Assembly: GCF_011617245.1 (NCBI RefSeq)
Contig: NZ_CP050152.1
Location: 1,426,001-1,490,000, forward strand
Origin: Brevibacterium atlanticum
GTDB taxonomy: Bacteria > Actinomycetota > Actinomycetes > Actinomycetales > Brevibacteriaceae
Direction of reading: 5' to 3'
DNA length: 64,000 nucleotides
Made by a program: the position numbers and the translations under genes. Below are positions 31,482-41,683 of this stretch, piece by piece. The stretch's first letter is position 1. Every line of letters begins with the position of its first letter. A model generated the notes under the pieces. It was not told where the DNA came from and made no database searches. It was given only the letters and a program-made list of their open reading frames with translations.

Positions 31482-32204
31482 GTGCGCGCAGACGGCCGTC
31501 AGGCAGACGAACTCCGTGAAGTCAGGATCACCCCCGACTGGATCAACACCGCAGAGGGGTCGGCTCTCATCGAGTTCGGCAACACCCGCGTCCTCTGCGC
31601 GGCCTCGCTGACCGAAGGCGTGCCCCGCTGGCTCAAGGGCCAGGGCCGCGGCTGGGTCACCGCCGAATACGCCATGCTGCCGCGGGCCACCGATTCCCGC
31701 AGCACCCGCGAGTCCGTCAAGGGCAAACAGGGCGGCCGCACCCATGAGATCTCTCGCCTCATCGGCCGCAGCCTGCGCGCTGTCATCGACATGGAGAAGC
31801 TGGGAGAGAACACACTCGTCCTCGACTGCGACGTCCTCCAAGCCGACGGAGGAACCCGTACCGCCTCGATCACCGGTGCCTATGTGGCGTTGGCCAGGGC
31901 CATCGACAAGGGGCGGTCCACCGGGCTCGTCCCCGCCGCCCACAACCCGATCATCGACTCCATCGCCGCCATCAGCGTCGGCATCATCGACGGGCAGCCG
32001 CTGCTCGATCTGCCCTATGTCGAGGACTCGCGTGCCGAGACGGACATGAACGTCGTCATGACCGGATCGGGGAAGTTCGTCGAAGTCCAGGGAACTGCCG
32101 AGGGTGCTCCGTTCGACCGCGACGAACTCGGCCAGCTTCTCGACCTCGCTGCCAAGGGGTGCACCGACCTCACCCGCATCCAGAACGAGGTGCTCGGACA
32201 GTGA
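31482..32204 (+). CDS. rph: Ribonuclease PH
   Basis: A 240-aa phosphorolytic 3'-5' exoribonuclease that trims tRNA 3' ends. Landmarks: [15 protein letters not shown] at the N terminus, [43 protein letters not shown], and the catalytic region [21 protein letters not shown]. Start GTG 31482 after AGAGGCAGACA. Its last four bases overlap the rdgB start. Confidence 0.96.
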   Translation: MRADGRQADELREVRITPDWINTAEGSALIEFGNTRVLCAASLTEGVPRWLKGQGRGWVTAEYAMLPRATDSRSTRESVKGKQGGRTHEISRLIGRSLRAVIDMEKLGENTLVLDCDVLQADGGTRTASITGAYVALARAIDKGRSTGLVPAAHNPIIDSIAAISVGIIDGQPLLDLPYVEDSRAETDMNVVMTGSGKFVEVQGTAEGAPFDRDELGQLLDLAAKGCTDLTRIQNEVLGQ

Positions 32205-32806
32205 CGACCCTCGTCCTCGCCACTCACAATGAGGGCAAGAAGCGGGAGCTGCTGACCATCCTCCGCCCCGTCCTCGGTGCCGACACCACAGTGCTCACCG
32301 CCGCCGAGGCGGAACTCGACGATGTCCCCGAGACCGGAGTGACCTTCGTCGAGAACGCGCTGATCAAGGCCCGCGCCGCTGCCTCGGCGACAGGGAAGAC
32401 CGCCATCGCCGATGACTCGGGCATCAGCGTCGACGTCCTCGGCGGGGCGCCGGGCATCTTCTCCGCCCGGTGGTCGGGCACACACGGCGACGACCGTGCC
32501 AACCTTGACCTCCTGCTCGCGCAGCTGAGCGACATCGCCGAGGCGCACCGAGGAGCCCAATTCCGGTGCGCCGCAGCCGCTGTGACCGCAGACGGCCGCG
32601 AATTCACCACCGAGGGCGTCATGCCAGGTTCCCTGGCCACCGAACCCCGAGGCGAGAACGGCTTCGGCTATGACCCGATCTTCGTTCCCGAGGGGTCGAC
32701 GATCAGTGCCGCGCAGATGAGCGCCGAAGAGAAGAACTCCCGCTCCCACCGCCGGATCGCCTTCGACGCCCTCGCAGAGCTCCTCGCCGCCGAACCCGAC
32801 CTCTGA
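32201..32806 (+). CDS. rdgB: XTP/dITP diphosphatase (RdgB/HAM1 family)
   Basis: A 201-aa house-cleaning nucleotide pyrophosphohydrolase removing dITP and XTP before they enter DNA. The N-terminal [18 protein letters not shown], the metal-binding [13 protein letters not shown] and [22 protein letters not shown], and the substrate loop NGFGYDPIF and SHRRIAF are all present. Start GTG 32201 (GTGA overlap with rph) replaces a longer frame that reads through rph. A weak hairpin follows at 32833-32846. Confidence 0.95.
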   Translation: MTTLVLATHNEGKKRELLTILRPVLGADTTVLTAAEAELDDVPETGVTFVENALIKARAAASATGKTAIADDSGISVDVLGGAPGIFSARWSGTHGDDRANLDLLLAQLSDIAEAHRGAQFRCAAAAVTADGREFTTEGVMPGSLATEPRGENGFGYDPIFVPEGSTISAAQMSAEEKNSRSHRRIAFDALAELLAAEPDL

Positions 32807-32970
32807 GGGACGGGCGCAGGCCCACGGGTAGTCGGGCTCAGGCCCGCTGAGAGCCAGGTGCGGGCCCAAAGCACCAGTCCGACCCTGCCCGCCGTCGGCA
32901 TCGGGACTCATTCGCCCGCGACCGGGCCCAGCATGCGAACTTCGTCGCCTCACCTGGTGAGAAATTCGGA

Positions 32971-32976
32971 TAGACT
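32971..32976 (+). promoter_or_regulatory. -10 element of the ABC importer operon
   Basis: TAGACT lies 61 bp before the ATG of the binding protein. The implied 55-nt leader holds a small hairpin (CGACC/GGTCG around 33000-33017) and the ribosome site GAGGAG. Confidence 0.5.
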
Positions 32977-33036
32977 GACGATGCTTGGGTGTTTGGCGAA
33001 CGACCCGCTTCGCGGTCGGCGAATTCGAGGAGAACA

Positions 33037-34539
33037 ATGAAGACTCCGCGCATCATGACGTGGGTGGCGGGCGCAGCCGCTGTGAGCCTGTTGCTCACGG
33101 CCTGTTCGGCCGGGGCATCGGACTCGGGCGAGGACGCGAAGAAGGACTCGATGACCATCGCCTTCACCGCCGAACCGGCCAACCTCGACTTCACCTCCAC
33201 CTCGGGGGTCGCCATCCCCGAAGCGCTCATGGAGAACGTCTACGAATCTCTCGTCCGCCTCGACGGTGAGGGCGAGATCCAGCCGGCGCTGGCCAAGGAC
33301 TGGTCGCTCTCCGACGATCGCACGACCTACACCTTCGAACTGCAGGAAGGCGTGAAGTTCTCCAACGGCGCCGACCTCACCAGTAAGGACGTGAAGTACT
33401 CCTATGAACGGGTGCAGAAGGACTGGAAGAACGCGCTGAAGTCGAAGATGGACATCGTCAAGTCCATCGAGACCCCTGACGACGACACCGTGAAGATCGA
33501 GCTGAAGAAGCCGTCGAACACGTGGCTGTTCAACCTCACCAGCCTCGTCGGCGCCGTCTTCGACACCGAGGGCACGAAGGACCTGGCCAACAAGGCCATC
33601 GGCACCGGCCCCTTCGAGATCGAGAAGTTCACCCGCGGCCAGTCGATCGACTTCACCGCCAGGGACGACTACTGGGGTGACAAACCCGCTCTCAACTCCG
33701 TGCAGTTCAAATACTTCAAGGACGCGGTGTCGGCCTCGAATGCACTGAAGTCCGGAGAGATCGACCTCGTCTCCAACCTCCAGGCCCCCGAACTGGCGGG
33801 AGAGTTCCAGAGCGACGACTACCAAATCGTCTCCGGGACCACCAACGGCGAAGTCGTGCTGTCGATGAACAATGCGAAGGGGATCTTCAAGGACAAGAAG
33901 GCCCGCGAAGCCGTCATGTACGCCATCGATCGCAAGGCCGTGCTCGACACCGCCTGGGCAGGCTACGGCGAACTCATCGGCTCCATGGTCCCGCCGACCG
34001 ATCCGTACTACGAAGATCTCACCGGGGTCTGGAAGTACGACCCGAAGAAGGCGAAGGAGTTCGTCGACGAGGCCGGGATCAAGGGGGAGGAGTTCTCCTT
34101 CACCGTGCCCAACCTGCCGTATGCGAAGGCGATCTCCGAGATAGTGTCCGCCCAGCTCGAAGAGGTCGGACTCAAGGCGAAGGTGACGACCCAGGAGTTC
34201 CCCGCTGTCTGGCTGGACAAGACGTTCACCGAGCACGACTTCGACATGTCGGTGATCAACCACGCCGAACCGCGGGACATCCTCACCGTGTTCTCCAAGG
34301 ACTACTACATCGGCTACGACGATGCGAAGATCACGAAGATCGCTGAGAAGGCGGACACCGGAACGGAGGAAGAGTACATCTCCGGGATGAAGGAGATCGC
34401 GAAGACGATCACCGACGACGCCGCCTCGGACTTCCTGTTCCTGTTCCCGAATCTCGTCATCGCCAGGGCCGACATCGAGGGCGTCCCCGCCAACCGGGTC
34501 TCCGACGCGTTCAAGATCGCGGACCTCAGCTGGAAGTGA
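33037..34539 (+). CDS. ABC transporter substrate-binding lipoprotein (SBP_bac_5, peptide-type)
   Basis: A 500-aa extracellular lipoprotein. The signal peptide ends in the lipobox LLTAC with Cys23 as the lipidated residue. The mature part is a family-5 solute-binding protein: FTAEPANLDFTSTSGVAIPE, ALAKDWSLSDDRTTYTFEL, VKFSNGADLTSKDVKYSYERV, and NKAIGTGPFEIEKF. Family members bind peptides, nickel, opines or other small molecules. The start ATG 33037 has GAGGAG upstream. First gene of a five-gene operon ending in an amidase, hinting at an amide-containing ligand (inference). Confidence 0.92.
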   Translation: MKTPRIMTWVAGAAAVSLLLTACSAGASDSGEDAKKDSMTIAFTAEPANLDFTSTSGVAIPEALMENVYESLVRLDGEGEIQPALAKDWSLSDDRTTYTFELQEGVKFSNGADLTSKDVKYSYERVQKDWKNALKSKMDIVKSIETPDDDTVKIELKKPSNTWLFNLTSLVGAVFDTEGTKDLANKAIGTGPFEIEKFTRGQSIDFTARDDYWGDKPALNSVQFKYFKDAVSASNALKSGEIDLVSNLQAPELAGEFQSDDYQIVSGTTNGEVVLSMNNAKGIFKDKKAREAVMYAIDRKAVLDTAWAGYGELIGSMVPPTDPYYEDLTGVWKYDPKKAKEFVDEAGIKGEEFSFTVPNLPYAKAISEIVSAQLEEVGLKAKVTTQEFPAVWLDKTFTEHDFDMSVINHAEPRDILTVFSKDYYIGYDDAKITKIAEKADTGTEEEYISGMKEIAKTITDDAASDFLFLFPNLVIARADIEGVPANRVSDAFKIADLSWK

Positions 34540-34551
34540 TCGATCCGTTCG

Positions 34552-35499
34552 ATGCTCACCTACGCAGCCAACCGAGCGATCCAGTTCGCGCTCTCCCTCA
34601 TCGTCGCTTCGGTGGTGGTGTTCGCCCTGATGAGCCTGCTGCCCGGCAATGCGGCGCAGGTGGCTCTCGGCACCAACGCCACCCCTGAGGCGGTGGCGGC
34701 GCTCGAGGCCCAGTACGGTCTCGACCGGCCCCCTGTCGTCCGCTACGTCGACTGGGTCGTCGGCATGCTCGGCGGCGACTTCGGCACCTCCTATGTCACA
34801 GGTGCGGCGATCACCCCGGTCATCGTCGACAGCGTCCAGGTCACCGCGATCCTCGTCATCGCCGCGATTGCGCTGTCGATCCTCATCGCCGTGCCGCTGG
34901 GCACCTTCGCCGCACTCGAACAGCGCAGTTGGATCGGAGTGACGATCTCCGCGGCGAGCCAGGTGGGCATCGCGATCCCGAACTTCCTCGCCGCCATCAT
35001 CTTCGTCATCGTCTTCTCACTCACCCTCGGATGGTTCCCATCCCAGGGCTGGATGGCTCCGATCGAGGGTGTCGGCGGCTTCCTGCTCCGGCTCGTCCTG
35101 CCCGTGGTCTCACTGGCGCTGGTGCAGGCGGCCATCCTCACCCGCTATGTGCGCTCGGCCGTGCTCGACGTCATGCGCGAGGACTTCATCCGCACCGCCC
35201 GAGCGAAGGGCCTGACCAGGACGAAAGCCCTGTTCGTCCACGGTCTGCGCAACGCCGCGATCCCCGTCATCACTGTCGCCGGTGTGCAGCTGGCGACCCT
35301 GCTCGTCGGTGCGGTGATCATCGAACAGATCTTCGTCCTGCCGGGCATCGGCTCCGAACTCGTCCGCGCGGTGGCCAACCGCGACCTCATCGCCGTTCAG
35401 GGCATCGTCATAGTCCTCGTGCTGCTCGTGCTCATCATCAACCTCATCGTCGACATCCTCGTGCCCGTCGTCGACCCCCGAATCAGGAACGCCGCATGA
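34552..35499 (+). CDS. ABC transporter permease (DppB/OppB type)
   Basis: A 315-aa inner-membrane permease with about six transmembrane segments. The N terminus YAANRAIQFALSLIVASVVV and the loop YGLDRPPVVRYVDWVVGMLGGDFGTSY are typical of DppB. The cytoplasmic EAA coupling region reads DVMREDFIRTARAKGLTRTKALFVHGLRNA. Starts 12 bp after the binding-protein gene and overlaps the next permease by 4 bases. Confidence 0.93.
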   Translation: MLTYAANRAIQFALSLIVASVVVFALMSLLPGNAAQVALGTNATPEAVAALEAQYGLDRPPVVRYVDWVVGMLGGDFGTSYVTGAAITPVIVDSVQVTAILVIAAIALSILIAVPLGTFAALEQRSWIGVTISAASQVGIAIPNFLAAIIFVIVFSLTLGWFPSQGWMAPIEGVGGFLLRLVLPVVSLALVQAAILTRYVRSAVLDVMREDFIRTARAKGLTRTKALFVHGLRNAAIPVITVAGVQLATLLVGAVIIEQIFVLPGIGSELVRAVANRDLIAVQGIVIVLVLLVLIINLIVDILVPVVDPRIRNAA

Positions 35500-36440
35500 G
35501 TGAGATCCCCACCGGTGCGAACAGCCCCCGCGATGACGTCGCCCTCGACGTGAGCGCAGCGACCGCCTCGGCGTCGGAACCTGCGACGGGACGCCGTCGC
35601 TCACGCCTGCGGCCGAACTCCTCGATGATCATCGGTACCTGCCTCGTCATCCTCATCCTCGGCCTCGCCCTGGTCTCCTTCATCTGGACCCCGTACGGGC
35701 CCAGCGAGATCGACCCGGTCGCCAGGCTCCGTTCGGGCAGCCCCGCCCACCCGTTCGGCACCGACAGATTCGGCCGGGACACCCTGACCTGGGTGATGTA
35801 CGGAGCGAGGATCACGCTCATGGTCGGCGTCGTGTCCGTGGGCATCGCGCTGCTCATCGGCACCCCGATCGGGATCGTGTCCGCGATCTTCGCGAAGCAG
35901 CCGTGGGGGATGTGGATCGACGCGGTGATCATGCGCGCCAACGACATCCTGCTGGCCTTCCCGGCCCTGCTCCTGGCGATCATCTTCGCCGCTGTGTACT
36001 CCCCGGGCACAGGCCCGGCCATGATCGCCGTCGGCATCGCGGCGATCCCCGGGTTCGCGCGAGTGGCCAGGTCCGGGACGCTGCAGGTGCTCGGCTCCGA
36101 ATACGTCCGCTCCGCGCGGGCGTCGAATCGTCGGATCCCGGCGATCGCGGTCGTCCATGTGCTGCCGAACATCGCCGGAATGGTCATCGTCCAAGCCTCG
36201 GTGGCGTTCGCGATCTCCGTCCTCGCCGAGGCGGGGCTGTCCTTCCTCGGACTCGGAACCCAGGCGCCGGTGCCCTCCTGGGGGCGGATGCTCCAGGAGT
36301 CCCAGCAGTTCCTGTCCACCCATCCGGAGCTGGCGCTGTGGCCGGGACTGTTCATCGCGCTCGCCGTCCTCGGCTTCAACCTCTTGGGCGATGGCCTGCG
36401 CGACCGTTTCGACCCGAAGATGGAGGCCCGGAGTGCCTGA
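35496..36440 (+). CDS. ABC transporter permease (DppC/OppC type)
   Basis: A 314-aa permease partner. An N-terminal cytoplasmic tail of about 45 residues precedes the first membrane segment (SSMIIGTCLVILILGLALV). DppC hallmarks: HPFGTDRFGRDTLTWVMYGAR, FPALLLAIIFAAV, and the EAA loop GSEYVRSARASNRRIPAIAVVHVLPN. C-terminal GLSFLGLGTQAPVPSWGRML is very characteristic. The ATG at 35496 overlaps the dppB stop; the longer open frame upstream is out-of-frame dppB sequence. Confidence 0.93.
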   Translation: MSEIPTGANSPRDDVALDVSAATASASEPATGRRRSRLRPNSSMIIGTCLVILILGLALVSFIWTPYGPSEIDPVARLRSGSPAHPFGTDRFGRDTLTWVMYGARITLMVGVVSVGIALLIGTPIGIVSAIFAKQPWGMWIDAVIMRANDILLAFPALLLAIIFAAVYSPGTGPAMIAVGIAAIPGFARVARSGTLQVLGSEYVRSARASNRRIPAIAVVHVLPNIAGMVIVQASVAFAISVLAEAGLSFLGLGTQAPVPSWGRMLQESQQFLSTHPELALWPGLFIALAVLGFNLLGDGLRDRFDPKMEARSA

Positions 36441-38301
36441 GAACCTGCTCGAGGTCCGCGACCTCACCATCACTCCTGCCGGCGCCGAAACTCCCGTGCT
36501 GCACCAGGTGAGCCTGAGCCTGGCGGAGGGGGAGCGGGTCGGCCTGATCGGGGAGTCCGGGTCCGGCAAATCGCTGACCGCACAGTCCGTGATGGGGCTG
36601 CTGCCAGAAGAGCTTCACGCGCAGGGAAGCGTGCGCCTGCAGGGGCACGCCGGCAATCTCCTCGAAGCGAACGAGAAGACCCTGGCCGGGCTGCGCTCGG
36701 ACATCGTCTCCATGGTGTTCCAAGAGCCGATGAGTGCGCTCAATCCGCTCATGCGCATCGGCGACCAGATCGGCGAGGTGCTGCGCCTCCACGGCAGGGT
36801 CCCCCGCGCGCAGATCCCGGGACGGGTGCGCGAACTCCTCGCCGATGTCCATCTGCCCGACCCCGACAGTGCGCGCTTCGCCTATCCGCATCAGATGTCG
36901 GGTGGGCAGCGGCAGCGGGTTATGCTCGCCATCGCCCTCGCGAACTCGCCGAGGCTGCTCATCTGCGACGAACCGACGACCGCCCTCGATGTCACCGTGC
37001 AGAGGCGCATGCTCGAACTCATCGCCGAACGTGTCGCCGCCGTGGAGGCCGGGCTGCTGTTCATCACCCACGACCTCGCTGTCGTCGCCGGTGTCTGCGA
37101 CCGGGTGATCGTCATGTACCGGGGGCGGATCGTCGAGACCGGCACCGTCACCGAGATCTTCACCGCACCTCAGCACGAATACACCCGCGGGCTGCTGGCT
37201 TCGTCCGATCTCGAGTCCACCGACGATCGCGGTCGCCTGTTCACCTTGAAGACCGCGCTCGACTATCAGGGACCGCGCGTGCCGACCGGTGTTTCGGCGG
37301 CGGAGACGACGATTACAGACCGGGTGAGGGATACGGGCCACGTAAAGGATACGGGCCGCAGGGCGAACAGCGAGGGCGCTGGGGCAGTCGTCGCTGCCGA
37401 CCGCGCGGCCGATGGGGATCAAGCCGCTGGCGGGAATCTCTCCGGTGACGGAAACGGTGCGGCCGATGACAGGGGCGGGGCCGCCTCGGCGGCGGAATCG
37501 GAACCGCTGATCGAGGTCTCCGATGTCACTCGCATCTTCACGGGTCGGGGCCTCTTCGGTCGTCGCCGGGCGGACGTCACGGCTCTGGGCGGCATCGACT
37601 TCAGCGTCGCCGCGGGGGAGAGACTGGGCATCGTCGGCGAATCCGGGTCCGGGAAGTCGACACTGCTGAACATCCTCTCGGGTCTCGACCGGCCCACGAC
37701 CGGGCATGTCAGGGTCGGCGACATCCGGGTCGAAGCGGCGAGCTCCGCCGCTCTGCGCTCGCTGCGGGAGAACCTCCAGATCGTGTTCCAGGACCCGTTC
37801 GCATCGCTCGATCCGCGCATGCGAGTCGCCGACATCGTCGCCGAACCGCTCGTCGCGGCCGGGGTCGACAAGGACGAGAGAAGGGCCAGGGTCGAGGAGA
37901 TGATCGCGGCCGTCGACCTCGACGGGCAGTCCCTGCGGCGCTATCCGCACCAGTTCTCGGGCGGGCAGCGTCAGCGCATCTCGATCGCCCGTGCCCTGGT
38001 CACCCGGCCGCAGATCCTCGTCGCCGACGAACCTGTCTCCGCGCTCGACGTCTCGGTGCGAGCCCAGGTGCTCAACCTGCTCACCGACTTGGTCGAGGAC
38101 TATGCGCTCACGCTGCTGTTCGTCTCCCACGACCTCGGTGTCGTCAGACACCTGTGCTCGCAGATCATCGTGATGAAGGACGGGCGGATCGTCGAAACCG
38201 GGGCCACCGACGACATCTACTCGGACCCGCAGGAGGACTACACGCGGCGACTCATCGCCGCCACACCGAGCCTCACCGAGGCGCTCGCCGCCACCGGATG
38301 A
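36433..38301 (+). CDS. Fused dual ABC ATPase (DppD-DppF type)
   Basis: A 622-aa protein holding two complete ABC ATPase domains, where most species have separate DppD and DppF. First half: Walker A GESGSGKS near residue 40, signature MSGGQRQRV near 155, Walker [13 protein letters not shown] near 175, and the oligopeptide-type C-terminal region. Second half: Walker A near 402, signature FSGGQRQRI near 508, Walker [13 protein letters not shown] near 528. Between them, about residues 290-355 form an Ala/Gly/Asp-rich linker. Start GTG 36433 overlaps dppC by 8 bases. Confidence 0.92.
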   Translation: MPENLLEVRDLTITPAGAETPVLHQVSLSLAEGERVGLIGESGSGKSLTAQSVMGLLPEELHAQGSVRLQGHAGNLLEANEKTLAGLRSDIVSMVFQEPMSALNPLMRIGDQIGEVLRLHGRVPRAQIPGRVRELLADVHLPDPDSARFAYPHQMSGGQRQRVMLAIALANSPRLLICDEPTTALDVTVQRRMLELIAERVAAVEAGLLFITHDLAVVAGVCDRVIVMYRGRIVETGTVTEIFTAPQHEYTRGLLASSDLESTDDRGRLFTLKTALDYQGPRVPTGVSAAETTITDRVRDTGHVKDTGRRANSEGAGAVVAADRAADGDQAAGGNLSGDGNGAADDRGGAASAAESEPLIEVSDVTRIFTGRGLFGRRRADVTALGGIDFSVAAGERLGIVGESGSGKSTLLNILSGLDRPTTGHVRVGDIRVEAASSAALRSLRENLQIVFQDPFASLDPRMRVADIVAEPLVAAGVDKDERRARVEEMIAAVDLDGQSLRRYPHQFSGGQRQRISIARALVTRPQILVADEPVSALDVSVRAQVLNLLTDLVEDYALTLLFVSHDLGVVRHLCSQIIVMKDGRIVETGATDDIYSDPQEDYTRRLIAATPSLTEALAATG

Positions 38302-38407
38302 ACCGGCTTCGGTACCGGGCACAAGGCACACGAGCACCGGTCGCACAACACCGGAAACGCAAGAATCGCGTACACGACACCAGAACCATCGAGAGGAAGG
38401 GCGGAAC

Positions 38408-39826
38408 GTGACCACCACGCTTGCCGATCAGAGTGCGGCCGCTATGGCGGCCGGATACGCATCCGGAGACTTCGACCCGATCGAGGTGCACGCCGCGGTC
38501 GTGGAGAGGATGGACGAATGCGAACCGGTCATCAACGCCCTCTTCCACCGCGACGATGACCGTTCCCGGGCCGCCGCCGTGGCCAGCGCCGCTCGCTGGC
38601 GTGAGGGCAGGCCGTTGAGCGACCTCGACGGTGTGCCGGTGACGATCAAGGAGAACATCGCCCGCCGAGGCGTGCCCCTGCCCGGCGGCCACGCGTGGGT
38701 TGAGATGCCGATCTCCGACCACGACGCACCGATCACACAGAGGCTCGAAGAAGCCGGCGCCGTCATCCTCGGATCGACGACGATGCCCGACTGGGGAATG
38801 CTGTCCTCGGGAGTCTCCTCCTTGCACGGAATCACCCGCTCACCGCTCGACCCGAGACTGACAACCGGTGGATCGAGCGCCGGCGCGGGTGCGGCGGCTG
38901 CGGCCGGGTATGGTCCCATCCACATCGGCTCCGATATCGGCGGATCGATCCGGCTGCCGTGCACATGGCTGGGCCTGGCCGGGCTCAAGCCCAGTTTCGG
39001 TCGGATCCCTCTCGATGCGCCCTACCTCGGGCGGTGCGCCGGTCCGCTCGCACGCCGGATGTCGGATGTCCGGGCTGCCATGGACATCGTCTCCGCCCCC
39101 GATGACCGGGACTATTCGCGGCTGCCGCGTATCGCCTCCGACGACCTTCCACCCGGACCCGGAAGCAGGGGAGACGCTGAGTTCGATCCGCGCGGGCTGC
39201 GGATCGGTCTGCACCTCGATGCCGGATGCGGAGTGGCCGTCGATGCTCAGGTGCGATCCACCATCACCGAGGCGGCCGAGAGATTCGCGGTGGCCGGCGC
39301 GGAGATCGTCACGATCGAGCCGTTCATCGACGATGATCTGCTTCACGATATGGACCTGTTCTGGCGAGTGCGGTCGTGGGCCGACCTCAAGGCGCTGCCG
39401 GTCGAGGAACAGGCCCTCATCCTGCCGTACATCCAGCAGTGGGCCCAGGACGGGGCGGACACCACCGGCGTCGAGCTGATGAACTGCTATCACAGTGTGC
39501 AGGAGATCCGGCGGCGCACCATCGCGGCCACCGCCGACTTCGACCTGGTCATCTCGCCCACCTCACCGGACGCCGCATTCCCGGCAGAGCAGCCGATGCC
39601 CTATCCGAAGGTGCACGAGCCGATGGGACACATCGGATTCACCATGCCCTACAACATGTCCGAACAGCCCGCTGCGACGGTGCTGGCCGGGTTCATGCCC
39701 GATGGCCGGACCATCGGGGCTCAGTTCACCGGTCGACGCTTCGCCGACGACTTCGTCATGGCCGCCGGCGCCTGGTTCGACGATGCCGTCGGCCTTGAGA
39801 CGCCAGAACGGGCGGCGATGAGCTGA
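38408..39826 (+). CDS. Amidase signature family hydrolase
   Basis: A 472-aa amidase. The Ser-cisSer-Lys triad can be placed: Lys81 in VTIKEN, cis-Ser156 in TTGGSSAGAGAAAAAGYG, and nucleophile Ser180 in GSDIGGSIRLP. It hydrolyses a C-N amide bond; the substrate is unknown. GatA is less likely since no gatB or gatC is near and the gene follows the peptide-type importer by 106 bp on the same strand. GTG start with GGAAGGG upstream. A role in processing the imported amide or peptide is inferred. Confidence 0.88.
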   Translation: MTTTLADQSAAAMAAGYASGDFDPIEVHAAVVERMDECEPVINALFHRDDDRSRAAAVASAARWREGRPLSDLDGVPVTIKENIARRGVPLPGGHAWVEMPISDHDAPITQRLEEAGAVILGSTTMPDWGMLSSGVSSLHGITRSPLDPRLTTGGSSAGAGAAAAAGYGPIHIGSDIGGSIRLPCTWLGLAGLKPSFGRIPLDAPYLGRCAGPLARRMSDVRAAMDIVSAPDDRDYSRLPRIASDDLPPGPGSRGDAEFDPRGLRIGLHLDAGCGVAVDAQVRSTITEAAERFAVAGAEIVTIEPFIDDDLLHDMDLFWRVRSWADLKALPVEEQALILPYIQQWAQDGADTTGVELMNCYHSVQEIRRRTIAATADFDLVISPTSPDAAFPAEQPMPYPKVHEPMGHIGFTMPYNMSEQPAATVLAGFMPDGRTIGAQFTGRRFADDFVMAAGAWFDDAVGLETPERAAMS

Positions 39827-39898
39827 ACGCTCACCACCGCCCGTTGAGGGTCGCGGTGCGGGTACCGCAGAGCGGGTGTCGCGGTGCGGCGGAGAGAC

Positions 39899-41683
39899 TC
39901 AGAAGTCGAAGAATTCGACCTTGAGTTTGTCACCGTCGATCTTCACGCTGCCGGAGACCGAAAGAGTGTTGCCGTTGGAGAAGTAGGAGGAACCGGCCGC
40001 CTTGCCGTCGACGGTGAAGTCGAACTTGCCGGGCTCCTCGGTGAAGAACGAACCGGTGGTCGTGTCACCGGCACCGAACGAGGCCTTCACCTTGGGCATG
40101 TCCTTCATGGTCCACTTCGCGGTGTCCTTCTTCGCCAGATCGTCGAGCTTCTTGTCCGAACCGCCGACAGGGATCTCGGTGGGGTCGAACTTGATGAACT
40201 TGCACTTGGGCTTGATGCTCTTATTGTCGAAGCACTTCTTGAGCTCGGCCTCGACCTGCTTCTGGACTTCCTTCTGGAACTTATCCGTGGGGGTGAGGTC
40301 GAGGTTGAGGGTCGTGGGAGACACCTGCCCCTCATTCGGCTGACCGCCCGGGGCGAAGGCCTTCGGGAAGTTCACTCCGGCGGTGTCGGAAGCCTCCGAG
40401 ATCCACTTGTTCGACGGGATCTTGAAGTCGTAGTTGCCGGGGTAGACGGCGAACGAGGTGGTTCCCGACTTCACTTTGTAGTCCTCACCGTTGACGGTGA
40501 GACCGTCGGCGGCGGGGACGTCGAGCGAGACGACGTTGAGGTCGGGTCCGGTCATCGTCCATTTGTCGAAGAACAGATCCTGCTTCCCATCCTTCTTCGC
40601 TGCGAGTTCGACATTGTAGGGACTGCCGTCGAGCTCATACGAGACGGTGACAGTGCCCTTGTCCCCGTCGACCTTCGACGACTCCACCTTGGCCTTCTCG
40701 ATCTTCGCGGAGGACGCGTCGGTGAACTCCTTCGACAGGAGATCGAGATTCGTGCCCTCCGGGCGTGGTGAGGGCGCGATCTTCTCCGCGGCAGCGAAGT
40801 CGCCCTTGTTGAGTGCCTCGACGTAGTCCGCGGCCACCTTGTCGGGGCCGTAGTTGTTCTTATTGACGCTGCCGATGACGAGGAAGCCGACGAGCACGAG
40901 AATGATGACGAGAGCGACCGCACCGAGAGTGATGAAGAGCGGAAGCTTGCTCTTCTTCTTCTGCGGTCGGGAATCGGCCCGAGTCGCAGCGGTCTGGGAG
41001 CCGGCGAAGCCCGGAGCCGGTGCCGGCTGCGGAATCGCCTGCGACTGTCCGGGCCCTGAGCCGGTCTGGTTCGGGTTCGGGCCCGAACCGGTCTGGTACT
41101 GGCCCGGCTGACTCTGCCCGGCCTGGTGCGGTGCGGCCTGGTTCTGTGCCCCCGGGTAGGGCGTGCCGGTCTGACCGCCCGGGTATTGGGCACTCGAATT
41201 CTGCGCGTTCTGGTACTGGCTATTCTGGTACGGGCCGTTCTGTGGGCCGGCACCGGGGTAGGGGCCCGCCGGCGGGTAGGCCGGAGCTTCATTCGGCTGT
41301 TGGGGTGGGCCGACCTGCTGTGGGCCCTGACCCTGCTGGCCGGGACCGGCCTGCGACCCCGGTGACGAATACTGTGGGGACTGGTCCTGCTGCGAGGCGG
41401 CAGGCGTCACAGTGGGCCGGGCCGGCGAATCATCATTGGGGCTGCCGAGCGGAGGTGCCTGGCCATCGGGGGCCGACGAGTCGGCAGACGACTGCGACGA
41501 TTCAGCCGCCTCGGGTGGGGTGTTCGACTCCTCGGAAGGGGAGGACGTCGCGGGGCTCACATCGTCAGCGCCGGCCGAACCCCGGTCGCCGTCGGTGTGC
41601 TCCGCAGGCGACTTCGCGCCGCCGCTCTCCGGAGGCTCGCTGGGTGGTGGCGGGAAATTGGGGTGATCGTTCCCGTTGCTCAT
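39899..41683 (-). CDS. Membrane-anchored protein with P/Q/N-rich N terminus (TcaA-like layout)
   Basis: A 594-aa protein of unrecognised function. Residues 1-240 are low-complexity, rich in Pro, Gln, Asn, Ser and Gly, with short repeats such as QNSQYQNAQNS and PNQTGSGPGQ. A basic KKKSKL stretch precedes one transmembrane helix (PLFITLGAVALVIILVLVGF, about 245-265). The outside part of about 330 residues starts YVEALNKGDFAAAEKIAPSP, an NTF2-like module, then beta-rich repeats (VYPGNYDFKIPSNKW). This layout resembles TcaA/YvbJ-type envelope proteins, but that is only a resemblance. Start at 41683 chosen; 41695 possible. Confidence 0.7.
   Translation of the reverse strand: MSNGNDHPNFPPPPSEPPESGGAKSPAEHTDGDRGSAGADDVSPATSSPSEESNTPPEAAESSQSSADSSAPDGQAPPLGSPNDDSPARPTVTPAASQQDQSPQYSSPGSQAGPGQQGQGPQQVGPPQQPNEAPAYPPAGPYPGAGPQNGPYQNSQYQNAQNSSAQYPGGQTGTPYPGAQNQAAPHQAGQSQPGQYQTGSGPNPNQTGSGPGQSQAIPQPAPAPGFAGSQTAATRADSRPQKKKSKLPLFITLGAVALVIILVLVGFLVIGSVNKNNYGPDKVAADYVEALNKGDFAAAEKIAPSPRPEGTNLDLLSKEFTDASSAKIEKAKVESSKVDGDKGTVTVSYELDGSPYNVELAAKKDGKQDLFFDKWTMTGPDLNVVSLDVPAADGLTVNGEDYKVKSGTTSFAVYPGNYDFKIPSNKWISEASDTAGVNFPKAFAPGGQPNEGQVSPTTLNLDLTPTDKFQKEVQKQVEAELKKCFDNKSIKPKCKFIKFDPTEIPVGGSDKKLDDLAKKDTAKWTMKDMPKVKASFGAGDTTTGSFFTEEPGKFDFTVDGKAAGSSYFSNGNTLSVSGSVKIDGDKLKVEFFDF

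Noticed and set aside
39840..39895. Direct repeat of TCGCGGTGCGG after the amidase gene
   Set aside because: Only two short copies in GC-rich spacer; no structure or conservation argument.
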